Source: Dryomyza anilis (lineage: Eukaryota > Arthropoda > Insecta > Diptera > Dryomyzidae). From it: DNA of 64,000 nt. The notes beneath the pieces are model-generated. The model was not told where the DNA came from. It saw only the letters and a list, made by a program, of their open reading frames with translations, and searched no databases. This document shows positions 12,824 to 25,752 of this stretch, piece after piece. Made by a program: the position numbers and the translations under genes. The stretch lies in assembly GCA_951804985.1 (NCBI GenBank), contig OX638133.1:32885963-32949962 (forward strand), read 5' to 3'. How positions within the stretch are numbered: the stretch's first letter is position 1; each line of letters starts with the position of its first letter.

Positions 12824-13112
12824 ACTGTAAATGTAGTTGGTGACTTTTAGTTATACAACGACGATATGAAAAAATGATTCAATATTATAATTTTTTGAGT
12901 TTAGTTGCAAATATCTTCAATTATATTCTTTTTTTGCCCTTTCCCAAAAATATTCCGAGTATCTGTCCTTAAAATTGCATAAAATTTGATAATCTGCCAT
13001 ACGCTTCCTACAAATTCTCATTTAGCTGTGTATTTTCCGGAAATATGCTCGAAATATTGCTGAAAAATTACAGAAATTTTTGTCTTGGATCGATAACATT
13101 ATTGAATATCGA
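12824..13112. repeat. Direct repeat R, copy 1 (pairs with 15362-15655)
   Basis: About 290 bp are nearly identical in the two places: it starts AAATGTAGTTGGTGACTTTT, passes TTTTTGCCCTTTCCCAAAAA and TATTTTCCGGAAATATGCTC, and ends in ATCGATTTTAATTA. It begins with the terminal sequence of MITE family B, so it may be a larger relative of that family. This copy is uninterrupted, whereas the other has a SINE inserted at its end. Confidence 0.85.
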
Positions 13113-13154
13113 TTTTAATTACCTTTATCTCTTAATAGTCAGCACTAATTATAA

Positions 13155-13559
13155 TATATTCCGATATTAAGACACTTAAGAAAATAATCGACTTAGATAT
13201 AGCAACCGACATTAATTGCAATCATTAATCAATCCAGTAATGAAATTCACTAATTTAATGAAAACATTTACTATTCTTCATTAAATCTGCAATTCCGTTT
13301 GCTAATATGAATATTTATTCGTCAATGCAGCAAATTAATTAGTCGACGCAGTTTCAACAAATATATTTGCTAAAACTGTGCCGACTAAATAATTTGCTGC
13401 ATTGACGTACAAATATTCATATTAACGAATTGCGAACAATAGCAAATGTTTTCATTAAATTAGTGAATTAAATTGCTGTATTGATTAATTAATGCAATTA
13501 ATATCGGTTGCTATATCTACGTCGATTATTTTCTTCTGTGTCTTAATATCGGAATATAT
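13155..13559. mobile_element. Long palindromic MITE, family C, copy 1
   Basis: It is almost entirely an inverted repeat of about 190 bp per arm. The left arm runs TATTCCGATATTAAGACAC, AATAATCGAC, TATAGCAACCGAC, CAATGCAGCAAATTAATTAG. The right arm is its complement, ending GTGTCTTAATATCGGAATAT. The loop lies around 13355-13385 (GCAGTTTCAACAAATATATT). A sister copy is at 18100. There is no ORF. Confidence 0.85.
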
Positions 13560-14174
13560 GTCGGAATATATATCGGAATATCTGTGGATATTTGAATCTA
13601 AACTCGAAAAAATTTGATTTTCTTTTTATATTTTTTTTTGGAGGATTTTTTTAGTATTTGGAATCTCATGATAAATAAGAAAATGCTATATGGTTATACA
13701 GATACTAACGATCAAAATTACTATTACAGAAAAAGCCCACGTGAATTATATAAAAATTAAGTTTATGTCCATAGGAAAAATCGTGTTGAGTAGTGTTATA
13801 TTTTTGTATAATTTTTTTTTTACGATAACCTCATCATCTACTTTAAACAATCGTCTATCGTTAAATATTTTATAGCTACATATCAGCAATAAATATTAAA
13901 ATTTAATGTTATCAATATTTGATGGCTGAATAGGCCCGTTCATCATTGTTAACATCAGCAGAAAGAAGTCGTTTATTTAAAGCCTGTTGCTGCCACTTTT
14001 ACCGTCGCGCTCATCCTCATTAAAACAGCACACAGAATAAGCAGCCTAATTTTGGCTTGCGTCGTCCTTCTCAGCCACAACACAGCATGACCAATTATGC
14101 TACAGCAAAGTTGCACCTTTTGCCATACGCAGCTGTCTTTTTTTTTTGTTCTTCTACCACTGATTATCCTTCGT

Positions 14175-14200
14175 TGTCTGTCTGTCTGTCTGTCTGTCTA
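14175..14200. repeat. (CTGT)n microsatellite
   Basis: Consecutive CTGT units. Similar short CTGT/CTGCC tracts occur at 6120-6150, 11460-11485, 20490-20520, 20550-20650 and 62530-62550. Confidence 0.85.
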
Positions 14201-15160
14201 CCATTTTACAGTACCCTACCAAATCTTGTATTGGTTAGTGATGAAATGCTGAACAGGTGCTAGGAAATGAAGAATAAAATGCAAAAGAAAATAAAATATA
14301 AAAAATACCCGCTGTTACAAACATCTGTTTGCTGCTGCTAAATTCCTTTTTATCTGCTTTATGCATTTTAATGGCTTAGTGTGCGCTGCTGCGCGCCGCC
14401 GTCTGTTGTATCTGCATTCCTACTAATTACGCCCACGTCGTATATTCTACTGCTGTACGTGATCTTCTAACTATTTGCTGCATTGCTTATTATTTTTGGA
14501 TTTTGTTTTTTTTTTTTTGTTATTAGTACCAACTATCTATCTACCTTTTGTATTAATCTTCCATTCAGTCCTCCGTCTCTCTACTTCGAATAGTTGAAAC
14601 TATTTGCTGTAATTTTAAAAGAAGTTCAAAAATACCGCCCATCATCATCCCATGTATCCCTCCCTAATAACTAACATGAATTTATTGCAGTCAGCAGCTT
14701 CACTTAATTTCTCAACAACGGAAATAGTACTTGTTGAAAAATCATTCATCCTTCTCGTCGTAATTGTTTTCAGCTCATTTTCTCCCCCTTGTCTTACATT
14801 CCCTACAATAATGGATGATGTCCTCCTGACAATAGTCGTCGAGTCAATCCTCCGATGCCATGTTCCTACTTTGAGTAGATATTTAAAATATTAAATGAAG
14901 CGCACCAACTGCTCTTGTCATTTATATATATTTTTTTTTTAGTCACAGCTCGCTCCTCCGTCATATTCTTCATATTTAAATCTACAGTGCCTGATTTTCT
15001 TCTTCTCTTATTTAACATTGTTTCTTGTTAAACGTTATCATTTATGTATATTTTTTATGCTATTTTGTTTGAAAATTATGTTTAAAGCACCATACGTTTG
15101 CTTTATATGTGCTGTAGATAATCATAAATCCATTTCTTTTGTATTCTTAAATCTATAATA

Positions 15161-15402
15161 TCGTCACCAAATACATTTTTATGAAAATCTTAAATTTCAA
15201 CTTTGTTGGTAATTATTACAAAAAGTAATTGATACATTTTTAAAGTTGAAATACCAATTGATAGATACACATTTTCTTATCATTCGGTACAAATATTCAG
15301 CTCATCGGTCAAAAATTGAACGATATATAAAGATTTTTGTAAATGAACAATTCGCATTTTGAAAATGTAGTTGGTGACTTTTAGTTCTACAACGACGGTA
15401 TG
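15161..15402. mobile_element. MITE family B, copy 2
   Basis: The left end CACCAAATACATTTTTATGA and the right end GTAGTTGGTGACTTTTAGTT are imperfect inverted repeats. The interior (TTTGTTGGTAATTATTACAA, GTACAAATATTCAGCTCATC) is shared with the copy at 25495. The right end is continuous with direct repeat R. Confidence 0.75.
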
Positions 15403-15655
15403 AAAAAATGATTCAATATTATAAATTTTTGAGTGTAGTTGCAATATCTTCAAATTATATTCTTTTTTTGCCCTTTCCCAAAAATATTCCGAGTATCTGT
15501 CTTTAAAATTGCATACAATTTGATAATCTGCCATACACTTCCCACAAACTCTCATTTAGCTGTGTATTTTCCGGAAATATGCTCGAAATATTGCTGAAAA
15601 ATTACAGAAATTTTGGTCTTGGGTCGATAACATTATTGAATATCGATTTTAATTA
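15362..15655. repeat. Direct repeat R, copy 2, interrupted at its end by a SINE
   Basis: It matches 12824-13112 to within a few substitutions. The match breaks at the SINE, whose 14-bp target duplication ATCGATTTTAATTA lies at 15642-15655 and 15953-15966. After the SINE the repeat resumes with CCTTTTATTAATTT. Confidence 0.85.
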
Positions 15656-15952
15656 TAATAATATAATAATAGTTTGGCGCTACAGTCCTGTATAGAACTT
15701 CGGCCGAGCTCTCTCACCATTTTGAGCTGTGCGTGTTATATTTGTACTCAAAGTGGTGCGAATCCGAACGGCGGGTGAGAGCTTTTCATAGGCAATGGTT
15801 TTACTCTCGTAGATTTGCCATTTACTGACGAGAGGTAGCGCGGTATAGAAAAATGTTTCTATGAAAAGATGTTGTTAGCCCCAGTCCAGGCTTGAACCGG
15901 GGACCTTTCGGCTCGCAGTCCAACGCACTAACCACAGAGCTACCGCGGCTAC
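15656..15952 (-). mobile_element. tRNA-derived SINE, copy 1
   Basis: Read on the minus strand the head is GTAGCCGCGGTAGCTC, followed by an A-box (TAGCTCTGTGG, one base off the other copies) and a B-box (GGTTCAAGCC). A common body and an (ATT)n tail follow. It is flanked by the perfect 14-bp duplication ATCGATTTTAATTA (15642-15655 / 15953-15966), showing target-primed integration. Compared with the copy at 59562 it lacks about 20 bp around GGGACCTACAG in the body. The head is tRNA-like but I do not assign the parent tRNA. Confidence 0.92.
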
Positions 15953-18099
15953 ATCGATTTTAATTACCTTTTATTAATTTACTTTCATTAATTTGCTACT
16001 ACTTTAAATGTAATATTACATTTTTAAATTTAAATTTTTGTCCTTCTTTTTTTCTGTTTTTTCTGTTTTATTTTTTATATTTCTGCTTTGCATACAACTT
16101 CAGTTTTAAGTGCGGAAGCGGATAAGCGCGCAACAAGAATACATCCTTCCCATCGTTGGCAGTCAACCGTCCACTACTTTTCTTGCTATACATACATATT
16201 TGGCTTTATCCTTCCGTTTAACTTTTTTCTGCTTTTTTTTTATTTTTTTTTTCATTTTTTTTTTATTTTTAAAATTATTCTTTGTTTGAATTTTTGTTCT
16301 TTCTTATTATTCTTTATGTCAAACGAAGGAAGTGTCTTCGTTCTTTACCCCCCCTCTCCTCTGCTGTACACTTCATCCAACCAACTATATCTGCTTGTCG
16401 TGGTTGTAGTTGCTGTCATGACTGAGCATCATCGCTTGGAATTTATTTTATTTAGTTTTTCTTCGGTTTTTTTTTGTTTTTGCAAAAAATAATATGCCTG
16501 CTTCTTACTTACCACATGACTTACTTCGTACGTGTCTACAGCGTTTTATTTTCTTTCCATATTCGCTGTATTAAATTCTTTCCGGTTCGACAGGATATGA
16601 TATATAGTATATATATATATGTATAAATGCCTGGCATTGCACACTGAAGCAACATGGGGACATGAGGTTATTTCATACCATACCAAACCATGCCATACCA
16701 AGTCATACCATATCATATCATAGCAGCATAATACATGGTATTGCCACCATGCAGCAAGTGCGAAAACATATGCTTAAACTTTAATTTTTGCAGTGTTAAA
16801 ACTTGTTCTCCTTTTTTTTTTTAAACTACCATTATTTTATATATTATTCTCTCACATTCTCCTGGTGTTGTGTGTGTTTTTGAATGAATGCATGCAAGCA
16901 TGAATGCAGTCAAAAAGAAGTGGTAACCTTTATTTCCAAAAGAAACTTACATTAAAACGATTTACTACAAGAGTTCATTTAAATACAATGTGTAGTAGTA
17001 TGTTTTAAAATGTATTCCTCAGGTAATACTAGTCACAGTTGTTTGTTTTATGCCATCTTTATTATTTTTTGTGGAGTTTTTGCTACATTTTATTTAACTG
17101 CATATTAGAGCGTTGTACTACAAGTTCATACAACCTTCAGCAATCTTTATTTAATTTTTGCTTTGATGCTTCATTTTGTTTTTAAATGTTCAGTAACTGA
17201 TTTCGTTGAACATTTTGCATATTAGTTCACTCTATGCTTTATTAAATGGTTATACCTTTTAAAACTATTTTTATGAACAATTCCCATATGGTATCAATTA
17301 CTTGCCTAAGTAAATTCTCAGTTTTTAATTTTTTTCTTTTATTTAGAACTCTCTCATGTTTTATTTAAACAGAATAAAGTTACAGTTTTCAATCTTTTAG
17401 TACTTACTACAACAAAGATTCAATTGTTCTATTATGTATGTATTACATATTGCAATTTGCAGTCACTTTATACAACTAAATTTTTGTTTCCTATTTCATT
17501 TTACATTTTCTATTAGATTTTGCATTACATTTTATCTCGTACACGTTGTCGGGCAATTTCTTGTCAAATTTATGATAACATTTGTTAATCATTTCTTATA
17601 ATGTTTAATATTTTATAGTCTTTCATTTTTTATATATTGTACATTATTCCTTTTATTTTATTTTACATTTTGTTGCACAATTTGTTCTTCATTTTGTCTT
17701 AAATTTTCCACTTACATTTTAGACTACATGTCACAGATTTAGTACCCACATTTAATTGTAGATTTCATCTTGCATTTTAAGAAAATGTTGTATTACCCTA
17801 CAGGCAAAAGATCGTAACCAACCAAAATCGAGTATTTTAATATTTTATTAGTTTTTCTTTTCGTAAAGTATCCTTTAAATGAGCTGACAATAATAATAAT
17901 AGTGTGGCTCAATTTCGAAAGTATCCATTACATGCAGAAATATTTGAAGAAAAATGTAATTACGATGTTTTGCCTGTTCCAATTTATTTCGAATATTTTT
18001 TCAATTGTACTACTTACGATGCTTAGGTAAAAAACGTCTTATACACAAACTGTTTAATATTCCGAATTTCGGTAAACGGCAACAGTGAAATAACACGTA

Positions 18100-18478
18100 T
18101 ACACAGAAAACATAATCGACGTAAATATAGCAACCGATATTAATAGCATACATTAATCAGTCCTGCAATGAAATACACTAATTTAATGAACACATTTGCT
18201 ATTCTTCGTTAAATCAGCAATTCCGTTTGCTAATATGAATATTTTGTACGTTAATGAATCAAATTAATTAGTCGGCGCAGTTTCAGCAATTATATTTGCA
18301 AAAACTGCGCCAAATAAATTATTTTCTGCATTGACGTATTCATATTAGCGAACGCAATTGCTTATATAACGAAGAAAAGCAAATGTTTTCTTTAAATAGT
18401 GAATTTCATTGCTGGATTGATTAATGAATGCAATTAATATCGATTGCTATATTTACGTCGATTATTTTTTTATGTGTA
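18100..18478. mobile_element. Long palindromic MITE, family C, copy 2 (TA-flanked)
   Basis: The ends TACACAGAAAACATAATCGA and TCGATTATTTTTTTATGTGTA are inverted repeats bounded by TA. The arms continue inward (TATAGCAACCGATATTAAT and its complement near 18435-18460), with the loop around 18280-18310. It is homologous to 13155-13559 over the inner parts but differs at the tips. Confidence 0.87.
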
Positions 18479-18929
18479 AAAACATGTTGACACATGTTTA
18501 ATAAAAATTGAGACTTGCCAGTGGTCAGTATTTGACTTTGATGGAAAAATGCAAGTACATTATAAATTTAAGTTTTATTTAAATTTTATATTTTTGCTTT
18601 AAAGGTGGGCATATTATCTACAAACACCCATATTTTTAAATATACTACCATTACCACAAAAGCAGTTAAAAATACTTAAATTAGTCACTAAATGAAATAT
18701 TAAAATTATTTATATACGATAAAAGTGTTATTTGGATTTATTTAAAATTAGAAACGCAAATACAAAAAATATGACTATGCAGCAGGGACATTCTACGCAT
18801 AAAGAGGTTTCCAAAACAGCAATAAAACAAAAATTCTCTAAATGTTGGTTACAATGTAATGCTGCCTGTAAGGTATCGATATTTTATAGAATATTTTGAA
18901 GTGGATTTTGAACTACATTTTGTAGTATA

Positions 18930-19665
18930 TTGTAATACAATTAGGAGAATTTATATTATATTTTGTATGACAATTAATACTATATTGTGTAGGACTATTT
19001 ATACTATATTTTGTAGGACTATTTATACTATATTTTGTAGAATATTTTGAAGTGTATTTTTCACTACAATTTGTGGTATGTGTTATAATAAAATCTGGAC
19101 TATTTGTACCATATTTTTAGTACAATATGTACTATGTTTTGTAGTACAATTTGTACTATATTTTATAAGACAATTTATACTATATTTTGTAAGACAATTT
19201 GTACTATATATTTTACTATAATTTGTACTATGTTTTATAGGACAATTTATTTGTATATTTTGTAGGACAATTTGTACTATATCTTGTACTATAATTTGTA
19301 CTATATCTTATACTATAATTTGTACTATATTTTGTAGAATATTTTGAAGTGTATTTTTAACTACTATTTGTGGTATGTGTTATAATAAAATCTGGACTAT
19401 TTGTACCATATTTTTAGTACAATATGTACTATGTTTTGTAGTACAATTTGTACTATATTTTATAAGACAATTTATACAATATTTTGTAAGACAATTTGTA
19501 CTATATCTTTTACTATAATTTGTACTATGTTTTATAGGACAATTTATACTATATTTTGTAGGACAATTTATACTATATCTTGTACTATAATTTGTACTAT
19601 ATCTTATACTATATTTTGTACTATATTTTGTAGTACAATTTTAACTATGATTTGTATAGATAAAT
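18930..19665. repeat. Tandem array with two-level periodicity
   Basis: The basic unit is about 26 bp of the type TTGTAGTACAATTTGTACTA or TTGTAGGACAATTTATACTA. On top of this, a block starting TTTTGTAGAATATTTTGAAG occurs at about 19037 and again at about 19333. It is followed both times by GGACTATTTGTACCATATTT and the same order of variants, so about 297 bp was duplicated as a whole. The open frame through the array (Ile-Cys-Thr-Ile type peptides) is an artefact. Confidence 0.85.
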
Positions 19666-21864
19666 ATTATATCCTTTAGAACAATAAGTTGCTACTTATT
19701 GTTGGCTGTGACTTTATTTTTTTTTTTTTTGGTTAGTAAAAATGTATGAAATTTCGATTCATATTTTCAAATATGATTTATTTGTACCTAGTACATTTTA
19801 TGAAACAATTTGTATTAAATTTCTTTAAATTTATGCATTCTTTAGTACAGTTTACACTTTAATAAGTCACTCTGCCTGTATATCAATCCAGAATGATCCA
19901 AATTTCAATCTAAATCGTATTTTGTGTATTTTGTTATTCCAGAACTCGATTTATTAATACAAAATAAACGTATTACATTAGAATTGAATACAAAAAGTGC
20001 TGTGCATTAAATTCAATCGATTTCTATTGTCAAATATTAAAATTTCAGAAATTAATAATTGAATTTCAGAACATGTTTTATGCTTGTCCTTTAAATATAG
20101 TGAAAATTATAATAAAATATCTTAATAATTCTCATAAATTTTTACACATTCTGCTGACAACATTTGTAGCTTAAGCTATTTTGGCAAAAATAAATAGCAT
20201 ACAAAAAATTGGCTATTTTTAAGGTTTGTCCAAATATTGAATATTTGACTGTGTCCTTGATGCATGGATAGCTTATTTCTGAGTGTGTGTGCGCTTTGGA
20301 ATTGTATGACAACATCATGGTGTGTGGTACGACAACTGGGCGACACAATACAATGTTGTCAATTTTCCGAGTATTTTTTTTATGTTTTTTTTTTTTGCCA
20401 ATATTTTTTTTTCGCCTTACAAATAAAACATAAAGTGAAAAAAAAGAAACTGCATGCGTGCGTGTTGGTGTCACTCACATCGTTGCGTCCGTCTGTCTGT
20501 CTGTCTGTCCGTCTTGCTTCTTTTCGTTAGATGACGCCGCCGTTGACTGGACTGTCTGCCTGCCTGCCTTCTTGCCAGCGTGACAGCCGGCCGGCCTAAC
20601 TAGCAGGCTTACCGTGTACTTTCAGTAGGCCGGCTTTTGCCCTGCCTGCCTGCGTTAAAAGCCTGTTCGTTCGTCGTTGCTGTTTTATTGCTTTTTATGT
20701 GCATGTCCTTTTTTTTTTTGTACGTTAGTCCTTTGTACGCATTTAATACACAGCTTGTGTTGCCTGCTGTTTTACGAAATCGTTTCTCGTGAATTTCCTG
20801 TGTATTCTATTTATACAAGGATCTCATCCGAGTCAGTGTGTGGCTGTGTGTGTGTTTTCCTTGCGTCTGAGCCTGTGGAGCATGAAATCATCATTCTTAA
20901 AAAAAACCTACAACAACTGGAGAATTATTATGAAAAATTAGAGAGAGAAAAGAGCACTTTTTGTTCTCAATGACAAACTTCAACAGTTGTGCCTCTTCTG
21001 TGTCAGAATATTCGACAGTGCTGCCAATTATCTAAAAATGTTCTACGTAATACAAATTATATGCTATACAAATTGAAGCTATTTTTGTATTTAATAATAC
21101 ATCGCACTTTATTTTTGTTAGGGTTTTTTCCCACTATATTTTGTTAGTTTTAATAGGGAATAAAAATATATCCACGAATCTTTTTTTTTATTTACCTATA
21201 TTTAGTATTGATAAAAATAGAAAATTTTCCGGGGACATCAAAATTCGAAGAATTATTTTATTCCGATAGGTCTGATAGACAACAATTAAACATTGATTTT
21301 ATGATGAATTTAATAGTCTAAATTTAGAAAATATTTTAATATTTAGTTCCCAGCAAACTGGAAATAACATATTTGCGATATCAATATTATATATAGGCTC
21401 ATATTATATATAATAATACGAACATTTGGTGTTTTCGATAATTTCGAACCTATCCAGATTGATTTAGTTGATGTAGATATCGCATAATTATTGGAAATGT
21501 TTAAATTTTGCATAAATTAAATTAATTTCTTCAGTATATTTATTTATTTTTGACAAAAACATAATGAAATACAATATTTTGAATTTTATATCAAAAAGTT
21601 AATATTTTTGAATCGAATATTGAAATTTTCGTCAAATGAGTTGTATGATTGTCTCTTATTTATATTTGGAAAGTAGCATCTAATCTTTATAGCGTCAACC
21701 TTTCACTCTATATAACAAAATGTAAATTTGAAAACATTTTTTTATCAAAAAGTGACAAAGAAGAAAGGTTTAAGTCGAGTTAATGGGACATGTTACAGCT
21801 TTATTTTTCTATCGAGTTATAAGTAAAAAGTTATAATTTGAATTTTATTTATTAATAAAATTAT

Positions 21865-22004
21865 TGGCGCGCATATTCATAGACGATTTAAAGTCGGCTT
21901 TAAAACTAAAAATCAGATTTTTGAATTTTCTTTCTATCTTAAAATTGTCAAATAAGCTGACTCTAATCTTAAAGTAGACTTTAAATTGTCTATGAATAAG
22001 CGCC
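21865..22004. mobile_element. Short hairpin MITE
   Basis: Left GGCGCGCATATTCATAGACG and right GTCTATGAATAAGCGCC are imperfect terminal inverted repeats. They extend inward as ATTTAAAGTCGGCTTTAAA and its partner TTAAAGTAGACTTTAAAT. The length is 140 bp, with no ORF. Confidence 0.75.
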
Positions 22005-22619
22005 TAAGTTTTATCAATTCATATCGTTTACGTCAACGCATGACATTTCAAAAACAGTTTTTTGTATTGAGAAAACGAATTCAATATCATTTTAATGGAC
22101 ATTAATTCGATTGAAAAATGGAAATTTTAAGAGAATGACAAAATATAATAAAACTGAGCATTTACTTAAGCAATTGGTGATCTGAACACTTAATCGACTG
22201 TTTCGTTATCCACTGAAGTTCTTGAATTATTTGATAATTTTTATATAGAATTAAAAATATTTCAAATATTTTATACAATCTCATAAACTTTTATTTTTAA
22301 TTAAAATCCTCAAGGGGTTATGATAAATTCATTTTCAGAAGATGTAAAACTCGTGAAGAACATTTTTAAAACTTGATTTATTGCAAAAAATCTTAATATA
22401 TCTGACAATTTCGGTTCGATGAAGTTAATATTGGTATCAATTGATGAGTATATGTATAACTTTCGTATAATATTACAACATATAGCAATTACTTTCCTTT
22501 ATTTTGCATCAGAAGACTACAAAAAGTTTTTACAATTATTTGAAATAATGTTATCCAAGTGTATACGTCGTTATAGAAGTAAAAGTATCCCATAACATTT
22601 TAAAAAATTTCAATAATAG

Positions 22620-23045
22620 GTTTACAAAAATTCTTTTATATCCGACGATTTCTAATCGATGAGACCAACATTAGAGATTAATGAGAACGTGTTAATCTGT
22701 CGTATAGCATTTTATGTTTTGAAATTTATCAACTAAGTTACAATTTTTCAGTGTAAGTTTAAACTAGGATTAAACTTTACAACATTTCTAAGGTTGCATC
22801 AAGTTCAAATTTTTCCTCATTTTTAAAACGTTTATATTTCCTAATCAAAACGGCCGAGTGTCTTTAACGATTTCTAATCGATGATACCAACATTATAGAT
22901 TAAGGTGCATGTTTTGAAATTTTCAACTAAGCTCCAGTTTTTCAGTGCTAGTTTAAACTTAGTTTAAACTTTTGTTCATTTTTAAACGTCTTTAATTCCT
23001 AATCAAAACGGTCGAATGTCTTTAAATTTTAAATATTTGTGATAT
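22620..23045. repeat. Diverged tandem duplication, unit about 220 bp
   Basis: GATTTCTAATCGATGAGACC (22646) and GATTTCTAATCGATGATACC (22870) begin two units. Both continue with CAACATTA-GATTAA, TTTTGAAATTT-CAACTAAG, TTTTTCAGTG, GTTTAAACT and CCTAATCAAAACGG(C/T)CGA. Related text continues weakly to about 23250. Confidence 0.7.
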
Positions 23046-23278
23046 GTTGAATATAGACGAAATTACATCTAGTTTAAACCACGTTTAATATGAAATTGTG
23101 ACTTGATCTATAAACGTCTATAGTTCCTAAATAATATTATCGATTGTTGGTTGTTCACTTTTGCAAACTGAAAGACATTTTGTAATCAATAAATATAACA
23201 TTTAGAATATTTGTGAAATTGTTGATTATAGTTAAAATAATATCTAGTTTAAATTAAGTTTAATTTTTTGAAATTGAA

Positions 23279-23497
23279 ATGTCGTAGAACGAAAAGACAC
23301 CAAATACATTTTTATGAAAAACTTAATTTTCGAGTTTGTTGATTAATATTATAAAAAGTTAATGCTGCATTTTTAATGTTGTAAAATCATGTGGTAAAAA
23401 AAATTGAGACCATCGCTTAAAAATTGGGAAATTTATAAAGATTTTTGTAAATGAATATTTGGCATTATAAAAACTTTTCGTTCTACAACGACGATAT
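23279..23497. mobile_element. MITE family B, copy 3
   Basis: Left ATGTCGTAGAACGAAAAGAC and right TTTCGTTCTACAACGACGAT are inverted ends. The interior CACCAAATACATTTTTATGA and AAAGATTTTTGTAAATGAA matches the 15161 copy. Confidence 0.75.
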
Positions 23498-23849
23498 ATC
23501 AATAAATTCGTTTTGAGAACATCTGTATTTGTTCGAAATATGTCAAAAATCTGTATTTTTAAACTTTTTTCCTGTTATGAAATGTATAAATGTCTATTTT
23601 CTAATTTAGTTTAATTTTTAACATAAAATTATTTGTCTTTTTGACATTACTAAGTATTTCTTGGTAAAAACCCCCATAGTTTCTCTGCTGCACACAACAA
23701 CACTTGATTGTTGTAACTTGAAGTAATTCCTGGAATTTCCCAGCATGCTGCAGGCTGGCAGCTCTGATTATTTTGTATATCCTTTGAGTGAGTGTAGTAG
23801 GTAGTGAAATTAACTATATATTTTTGACACACTATTTCATCTCTCGCTC

Positions 23850-24930
23850 TTTTCCCTCTGCACGCATGCGTATTTTTGACAGCGTGGTCTCTTTAAGTGG
23901 GTTTTTCGCTCCCTCTCTCTCTATCTTTGAAATTCCATAGTCCTTTTTTATATCCTTTTGTCAACGCACATATATCCTTTGGGACTTCTAGGTAGATATT
24001 AATGAGGCCTGTGTAATGTCACTGCGCTCGCACGTTCGTTCTCTCTCTAACCCACTACATATGTATTTGTCTCTTTTGTGTGTGTGTGTGCGTAAAATGG
24101 TTGCTCATTGTTGCTGTGAGTCGACTGCTGGCTTCTCAAATTTCTACATAGTCATTGGAAATTTGTGACTTAACTAGTTCAAAGTTAACAGTGGTCGTGA
24201 ACGCGTCGTCTCGTCCTCGTCCTCTACAACTGCATCTGCATCGCGTCTTTCGACTGCGTGCGTTCGTGTGCTTCAACGAAAAAATAGTTTATAATATATT
24301 TTAAAAATATATAATTTTTAAATTAATTAAAATTTTCAAGTTTATAACAAATTAATTTTAAACCTAAATATTTATACGGTAAATTTGTTTTTTTATATTT
24401 GTGTATGTGTTCTTTTCTATGTATATGAAATGTGTGTTTGTGTGCGCTCGCTTTGAAAAATTATAAATTTTCATATTTTGTGTGTTTTGTCAGCAAGCAG
24501 TCATTTTGCCTGAGGCGGCGATCAACAACCAACCAAACTGTTGTAAGTTTTAAGTTGTTGTCACCGTCGGTCGTCGTACTTCGTCCTTTGTCACTGGTCA
24601 AGCATTCGTTCAACGACATCCTTTCGTGTGCACGCGACTTAATCGTTCGCCCGTTGATACTTTTTTTTTAGCGTTTCTCTTTTATTTTGTGTCGCCGAAG
24701 TCGCGTCGTCATCATCATCATCATCGTTTTGTTCGTCGTTCGTACTGTCGCCTGTCGTACTGTTCGCCTTCTGCCGCTTTTAATATTAATTTAATTTTCC
24801 ACTTGGTCGCTCTCTTAAAATGTTTAATTTATTACTCGATGTCGCGCGCATGATGCAATCGTCCTCGTCGTCGTCGTCGATGATTCGCCTCTACTTCCGG
24901 CGCCAGCACCGCTCGACCAAAGTCTGATGT
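23850..24930. promoter_or_regulatory. CpG- and GC-enriched block, possible promoter / 5' UTR region
   Basis: Against the surrounding AT-rich DNA this kilobase has CTCTCT runs (about 23910-23930, 24040), many CG-containing codon-like CGTCGTC and TCGTCCTCG tracts (about 24190-24250, 24690-24900) and CATCATCATCATC. In flies such CT- and CpG-rich sequence often marks a transcription start with a 5' UTR. If so, the likely user is a downstream-start isoform of bl, 3 kb before its first visible coding exon. I saw no TATA box with matching initiator that I would defend, and no KH-coding exon between here and 27546. Confidence 0.25.
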
Positions 24931-25494
24931 GTGTGTGTTAAATGGTAGTACATTGGCTGGCACTCTTTTTTTAACTGGTAATTTGGACACAAAATGCTTA
25001 AATCGCCTTGTGGCTTTTCAACTACTTTTGCAACGAAAAATTTTAAATTCTCGTTTATTCAAAAAATGTATTGAAATGTGGAATTTTTATTTAATATTCC
25101 GAATTTGATAATTTGAAATGTTGAAAATATATATTAAACGATATCTCATGTAAAAAGTGTTTAAAATTATAATATAACTGACCTACCTTCATTTCAAAAT
25201 CATTTGAAAGGCTTCAATTATTTCAATTTCTTGCATATTTTATTCTCGTTTTGCCAATTCTTTAAAAACTGTTTACACTGTCGTTATTATTTCACAATGA
25301 CAGCATGTTTTTTCATACACAAATTGTATAGTCACACGATTGACATTAACATTTTTTCAAAATTGCATCAACAGTTCAGCGTTTATTCAATCGTGTGATT
25401 CAGGCTTAACTATTAAATATTTCTTGACATTACGATAGTGTTAAAACTCTACAACTATATTTTACAAATTTCGATAAATGGCTCTATATCTTCT

Positions 25495-25752
25495 TTATAG
25501 AACTAAAAGTCATCAACTACATTTTTATGAAAATCTGAAATTTCAACTTTGTTGGTAATTATTACAAAAAGTAATTGATACATTTTTAAAGTTAAAATAT
25601 CAATTGATAGATTCACATTTTCTTAACATTTGGTACAAATATTGAGCTCATCTATAAGAAATTGAAAGATATATAAATAATTTTGTAAATGAATAATTGG
25701 CATTTTAAAAAATGTAGTTGGTGACTTTTAGTTTTACAACGACGATATATCT
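25495..25752. mobile_element. MITE family B, copy 4 (best preserved)
   Basis: Left TATAGAACTAAAAGTCATCA/ACTACATTTTTATG and right CATTTTAAAAAATGTAGTTG/GTGACTTTTAGTTTTACAAC are imperfect inverted ends. The interior is close to 15161-15402. Confidence 0.8.
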
